Positions 61,002-64,000 of a stretch of DNA of 64,000 bases are shown here, one piece after another. Source of the stretch: SD8 sp035528475. Lineage in GTDB: Archaea; Halobacteriota; Methanomicrobia; Methanomicrobiales; Methanospirillaceae. Below the pieces are notes generated by a model. That model had not been told where the DNA came from and did not search any database. It worked only from the letters and a program-made list of their open reading frames with translations. The DNA is taken from the NCBI GenBank assembly GCA_035528475.1, contig DATKYO010000114.1, positions 8,233 through 72,232 of the forward strand, written 5' to 3'. The number at the start of each line of letters is the position of its first letter. The stretch's first letter is position 1. The position numbers and the translations under genes are program-made.

Positions 61002-61595
61002 ATGGATATGAAGAAATATGGAGGATATATTGCCCTGGTTGTAGCGATGCTTCTAATATTCTCCTATAGCATTCCGCCAATCAGGGATGGCGTGGGTGAA
61101 TTTTTGGACATGGTATTTGGTCCTCTGGTGTACGAAGTGCCATTCTATATTCTCATAGTGATTCTTTCCACCGTCACTGCCCTATATTCCTCAATTATCC
61201 AGAAATATACAATCAATTACGAAAGGATGCAGGAAGTCCAGGCCAGGATGAAAGTATTCCAGAAGGAATTCAGAGAAGCCCAGCTCTCCAATGATGAAAA
61301 GCGGCTCAAGAAACTGGAATCCAAAAAAGACAAGATGATGAAGGAGCAGATGCAGATGTCCCAGAATCAGTTTAAGCCCATGGCCTATATCCTTCTCATT
61401 TCTGTACCCATCTTTTTCTGGCTTATTTTCAGGCTGAACAATACCACAGGGGAGATTATTATGCCTTTTTTCGGGATGCATTCTCTTGTTGACATGGTAC
61501 TTGGACCGATTCCAGCCTGGATTCTATGGTATATGATTTGTTCTCTGACTATCAGTCAGGTAGTACGAAAGTCCCTCAATATTGGGGGTATTTAA
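61002..61595 (+). CDS. DUF106 membrane protein (YidC/EMC3-like)
   Basis: 197 aa. One N-terminal helix (8-24), a second at about 48-66, a long cytoplasmic coiled coil (YERMQEVQARMKVFQKEFRE to about 125), then helices at about 126-145 and 170-187. This is the archaeal Oxa1/YidC superfamily arrangement related to EMC3 and TMCO1, probably a membrane protein insertase. Placement after secY-adkA fits. Stop overlaps the cmk ATG by 1 nt. Confidence 0.92.
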   Translation: MDMKKYGGYIALVVAMLLIFSYSIPPIRDGVGEFLDMVFGPLVYEVPFYILIVILSTVTALYSSIIQKYTINYERMQEVQARMKVFQKEFREAQLSNDEKRLKKLESKKDKMMKEQMQMSQNQFKPMAYILLISVPIFFWLIFRLNNTTGEIIMPFFGMHSLVDMVLGPIPAWILWYMICSLTISQVVRKSLNIGGI

Positions 61596-62134
61596 TGCGG
61601 GTTACAGTGAGTGGGCTGCCAGGAAGCGGGACCTCCTCACTGGCCAAGGCAATTTCATCCCGGCATGGCTATGAACTGATCTCTGCAGGAGAGGTGTTCC
61701 GCCAGATGGCAGAAGAGCGGAAAATGGATCTTGCAGAATTCGGAAGGCTTGCCAGAGAGGATCCCTCTTTTGATAAATTGATCGACGACCGGCAGCGCGA
61801 AAATGCAATGAAACGTGATGATATTATTGTGGAAGGAAGACTATCCGGTTGGTTTGTAAAGGACGCAGACTTAAAGATCTGGCTTTCTGCGTCATTGCAA
61901 TGCAGAGTTGAACGTATCATTGACAGGGATCAGACCGCAGACAAGGAGACCGCCCTGAAACTCACCCTGGAACGGGAAGAGTGCGAAGCCGTTCGATACC
62001 ACAATTATTATTCAATTGATATCAGTGACCTCTCCCCTTATCATCTTGTTCTTGACTCTGAACGTTTCGGGGTAGAAGAACTCGCAAACCTGGTAGATAC
62101 AGCGCTTGAAATTGTAAGAAAACAATCTGATTAA
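61595..62134 (+). CDS. cmk: Cytidylate kinase
   Basis: Phosphorylates CMP/dCMP. 179 aa from ATG 61595 (MRVTVSGLPGSGTSSLAKAI, P-loop GLPGSGTSS). HGYELISAGEVFRQMAEERK and IVEGRLSGWFVKDADLKIWL are typical of the archaeal Cmk2 type, shorter than bacterial Cmk (~220). Last gene of the operon; in many archaea rpl34e, rpl14e and cbf5 would follow, but not here. Confidence 0.94.
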   Translation: MRVTVSGLPGSGTSSLAKAISSRHGYELISAGEVFRQMAEERKMDLAEFGRLAREDPSFDKLIDDRQRENAMKRDDIIVEGRLSGWFVKDADLKIWLSASLQCRVERIIDRDQTADKETALKLTLEREECEAVRYHNYYSIDISDLSPYHLVLDSERFGVEELANLVDTALEIVRKQSD

Positions 62135-62149
62135 TAATTCTGTTATCAA

Positions 62150-62156
62150 TTTTTTT
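62150..62156 (+). terminator. Poly-T terminator of the ribosomal operon
   Basis: T7 run 16 nt after cmk, preceded by AT-rich sequence with no hairpin; the expected archaeal end signal. Confidence 0.5.
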
Positions 62157-62329
62157 CATTCCTCCAATTTGTATATAGAACGAAGATTCAATGTGAAGAC
62201 CAATCGCTGCCGAATGGATATTTTTTCATGTGTGAGAGTAGCGTGGATCCAGTCATCTCATTTACTTGAGAACTTCTATTGATGAAAAAATGTGCGAGTG
62301 GGAGGCATTCCCCCTCAAGCGGATGCGGC

Positions 62330-62797
62330 TTACACTCGTGCAAAGAGAATCATGAGGTCATTGAAGTCAACCATGCCGTTTCCATTATAATCAAAGGGTT
62401 CCACGGGCTCATTGACACTTATCCAATCCATCTGGTTGAAGAACAGAATTACATCCCCGAAATCGCATTCTCCATTCCCATTGAGGTCCTCGTACAGACC
62501 ATCATTATCGGGATCTGTAGGGATGGCACAGATGCCAGTGGGCTGACCACCGCCTGGATCGAGGCCAATTACCCCGGGAATTGCCTGGATGAAGGGACTG
62601 GCATCACCGGAGGAAGCCCCGTCATCCGGGAAAGGACATGGGTCACCCTGAGAAACAGGGTCATCAGGGAATGGGCTTGCATCACCGGAGGAAGCCCCGT
62701 CATCCGGGAAAGGACAGGGCACGTCTCCCCATACAGGGATTGTGAAACTGCATAGAATGACAAAGACAACTATGTATATCGATATTTTTACGTCCAT
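62330..62797 (-). CDS. Secreted EF-hand/dockerin-like repeat protein
   Basis: 155 aa. Signal peptide 1-24 (ends PVWG), then a 26-residue Cys/Pro/Asp-rich unit PCPFPDDGASSGDASPFPDD (27-52) repeated at 53-69, then a dockerin-like pair of calcium loops: DPDNDGLYEDLNGNG (95-109) with DFGDVILFFNQMDWI, and DYNGNGMVDFNDL (136-148) with MILFA. In Methanomicrobiales this module usually ends large surface proteins; here it is almost the whole protein. GGTGG 5 nt before the ATG. Confidence 0.82.
   Translation of the reverse strand: MDVKISIYIVVFVILCSFTIPVWGDVPCPFPDDGASSGDASPFPDDPVSQGDPCPFPDDGASSGDASPFIQAIPGVIGLDPGGGQPTGICAIPTDPDNDGLYEDLNGNGECDFGDVILFFNQMDWISVNEPVEPFDYNGNGMVDFNDLMILFARV
62601..62716. repeat. 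Exact 38-bp direct repeat
   Basis: Copies at 62601-62638 and 62679-62716 are identical and start 78 bp (26 codons) apart, beginning GCATCACCGGAGGAAGCCCC on the plus strand. The in-between 40 bp is also partly similar. This encodes the peptide repeat of the secreted protein and points to recent duplication. Confidence 0.9.
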
Positions 62798-63113
62798 TTG
62801 ACCACCTTGATTGTATTTTTATTCCAAGACAGGAGTGAAGCCCGCTTTTCTCAGCACCACGAGTAATTGACCCCAGCTTGATATACGATATCTTGCTGTG
62901 CCCTATATATAAAGGCTGCTTCAAAATGGGCAGGGAAATATTTTTCTGCCCTATTTATGACCAAATTTTATAATGATGGCCGAAAAGGGTTTTATTTACG
63001 TAACTATACCGTTCAGTCCGAAAAATTGCGAAAGGTTCCATAGGATGAAGTAACATCAGGGTAAATGTTGATCAGTTTTCAATGAGTGATATAATTCAGA
63101 CGAAGGAGAATAA
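62798..63113. promoter_or_regulatory. Divergent promoter region
   Basis: 316 nt without a gene. CCTATATATAAAGG (62901-62914) is a nearly symmetric TATA box that could serve either direction: about 88 nt before the dockerin-like ATG on the minus strand, or a ~180-nt leader for the acetyltransferase. A small dyad GATAT-ACG-ATATC lies at 62880-62892. Confidence 0.45.
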
Positions 63114-63545
63114 ATGGTTCAGAACGAAGAATATAGTGTAAAAATCGTAAAAGAATGGGATTATTTATCGCTCATAGACCTCTACAGGGCAGGGGGCTGG
63201 TGGAAACAGGAATGGTATACGTCGCAGATACCAGTTCTTATAAGGTCCAGTTTTGCCTTTGCAGTAGCTATAGAATGTAAGTCTGGAAAAACAGTGGGAA
63301 TGGGAAGAGTAATCTCAGATAGTGTATCAGATGCATATATTCAGGATCTGGTAACACTGCCTGAATACAGGAAATTAGGAATTGGGGCGAAAATTGTCGG
63401 AACACTTGTAAAATTCTGCAAAGAAAATCATATTGAATGGATTGCCCTTATCGCCGAACCTGGGACCGAGGAATTTTATATTCCCCTCGGGTTCTCCCGT
63501 ATGATTGACTATGTCCCGATGCTTCTGAAGGAGGCGGACGATTGA
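63114..63545 (+). CDS. GNAT family N-acetyltransferase
   Basis: 143 aa acetyl-CoA-dependent acetyltransferase fold. Motif A DLVTLPEYRKLGIGAKIV (about 80-98) with the RKLGIG pyrophosphate loop; IALIAEPGTEEFYIPLGFSR is the C-terminal substrate block. Substrate unknown. GAAGGAG lies 6 nt before the ATG. Followed by a DUF2156 gene with overlapping stop/start, so the two are probably coupled. Confidence 0.88.
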   Translation: MVQNEEYSVKIVKEWDYLSLIDLYRAGGWWKQEWYTSQIPVLIRSSFAFAVAIECKSGKTVGMGRVISDSVSDAYIQDLVTLPEYRKLGIGAKIVGTLVKFCKENHIEWIALIAEPGTEEFYIPLGFSRMIDYVPMLLKEADD

Positions 63546-64000
63546 TTATAAAATTTGATGATTTTCGACCGGTTACATTTGATGATAAAGCGCTTTTCCT
63601 CTCTCATTATGAACGCTTTCCGCAAATACACAGCGATAATACTTTCACGAACATAATGTGCTGGAACCATTTTGCACATTATCGGTATGCGCATGTCATG
63701 GATAATATACTTATCTCCAGCACAATCGAAGGAAAGACCAAGTTCCGTCCGCCAATAGGTCCAAGAAACCGGGAACTTCTAAAAAAGGTATTCCATCTTG
63801 CCGTTATGGAAGGGGACGATCATCCTCTTGTTCTGGTGGACGACGAGACCAAGACATGGATCCTGGAAGAATATCCGGATCTTCCGCTACATCATGACAG
63901 GAACTACTCCGAGTATGTATACAGTACACAGGATCTTGCAGATTTACCTGGTAAGCGTTATGTTAACATTCGCAGCCACCTTAACCGGTTCAAACGCAAC
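63542..64000 (+). CDS. DUF2156 (GNAT-like) protein, N-terminal part
   Basis: TTG start at 63542 overlaps the acetyltransferase stop (TTGA) and has GGAGG about 8 nt upstream. 153 codons are present before the window ends. Reads FDDFRPVTFDDKALFLSHYE, then DNTFTNIMCWNHFAHYRYAH and LPGKRYVNIRSHLNRFKRN, matching DUF2156, a GNAT-fold group related to the C-terminal domain of lysylphosphatidylglycerol synthase (MprF). An aminoacyl transfer role is only inferred. Confidence 0.85.
   Translation, partial: MIIKFDDFRPVTFDDKALFLSHYERFPQIHSDNTFTNIMCWNHFAHYRYAHVMDNILISSTIEGKTKFRPPIGPRNRELLKKVFHLAVMEGDDHPLVLVDDETKTWILEEYPDLPLHHDRNYSEYVYSTQDLADLPGKRYVNIRSHLNRFKRN

Noticed and set aside
1..64000. CRISPR arrays, insertion sequences, prophage or integrated elements
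   Set aside because: No regularly spaced repeats, transposase, integrase or tRNA-flanking direct repeats were seen.

Overview
The window is a chromosomal segment of a hydrogenotrophic methanogenic archaeon, most likely of the order Methanomicrobiales; the genus cannot be settled from sequence alone. The evidence is the F420-reducing hydrogenase genes (frhA-frhD-frhG), the H4MPT-pathway enzymes Mer and Mtd, the methanopterin enzyme MptA, a Tfx regulator, archaeal information-processing genes (Cbf5, Nop5, fibrillarin, aIF2-beta, RpoL, aEF-1-beta, Rpp29, SRP 7S RNA), TATA-box promoters, poly-T terminators and an S-layer protein with a PGF-CTERM tail.

Layout. Positions 1-3.4 kb (minus): frhG (cut by the window edge), frhD, frhA, then mptA. 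3.5-9.8 kb: ilvC, purL, aIF2-beta, and a minus-strand AAA ATPase / metallo-beta-lactamase / rpoL cluster. 9.8-16.2 kb: two M24 peptidases, a small membrane protein and a winged-helix protein, tRNA-Asn and tRNA-Met, an unidentified methyltransferase-like gene, the SRP 7S RNA directly before malate dehydrogenase, then aEF-1-beta, a 53-residue zinc-ribbon protein and an amino acid kinase. 16.2-25.5 kb: a secreted phospholipase-D-like protein, two small DNA-binding proteins divergent from an OB-fold-like membrane protein across a perfect palindrome, a resolvase-like nuclease, a HEAT-repeat protein, the nadX-nadA-nadC operon and an MtaB-type methylthiotransferase. 25.5-35.3 kb: tRNA-Ile, iorAB followed by a solitary DNA methyltransferase, tRNA-Ser, cbf5-hemD, a TctA-type membrane protein, nop5-flpA, a frameshifted DUF1614 gene, tRNA-Gln and thymidylate synthase. 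35.6-47.2 kb: S-layer gene, AMP phosphorylase, tRNA-Arg, a dUTPase-like gene with an NrpR-type regulator, a tubulin/FtsZ-like gene, mer, a GalT-like gene, mtd and divergent tfx.

From 47.8 to 62.1 kb lies one long plus-strand operon: rpl3 to rpl15, secY, adkA, a DUF106 membrane insertase-like gene and cmk. It contains rnp1 and many 1-4 nt overlaps. The 616 nt before it hold an independent promoter, a structured and unidentified RNA with an H-type pseudoknot, and the operon promoter with a hairpin leader. The end of the window has a secreted EF-hand/dockerin-like protein with an exact 38-bp repeat, a GNAT acetyltransferase and the start of a DUF2156 gene.

No rRNA, CRISPR array, insertion sequence or prophage was seen. 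The most promising unexplained items are the structured RNA at 47270-47570, the palindrome-controlled divergent cluster at 18.1-19.1 kb, the Tfx-mtd divergent pair, the frameshift in the DUF1614 gene, and the dUTPase-like protein lacking the deaminase glutamate.
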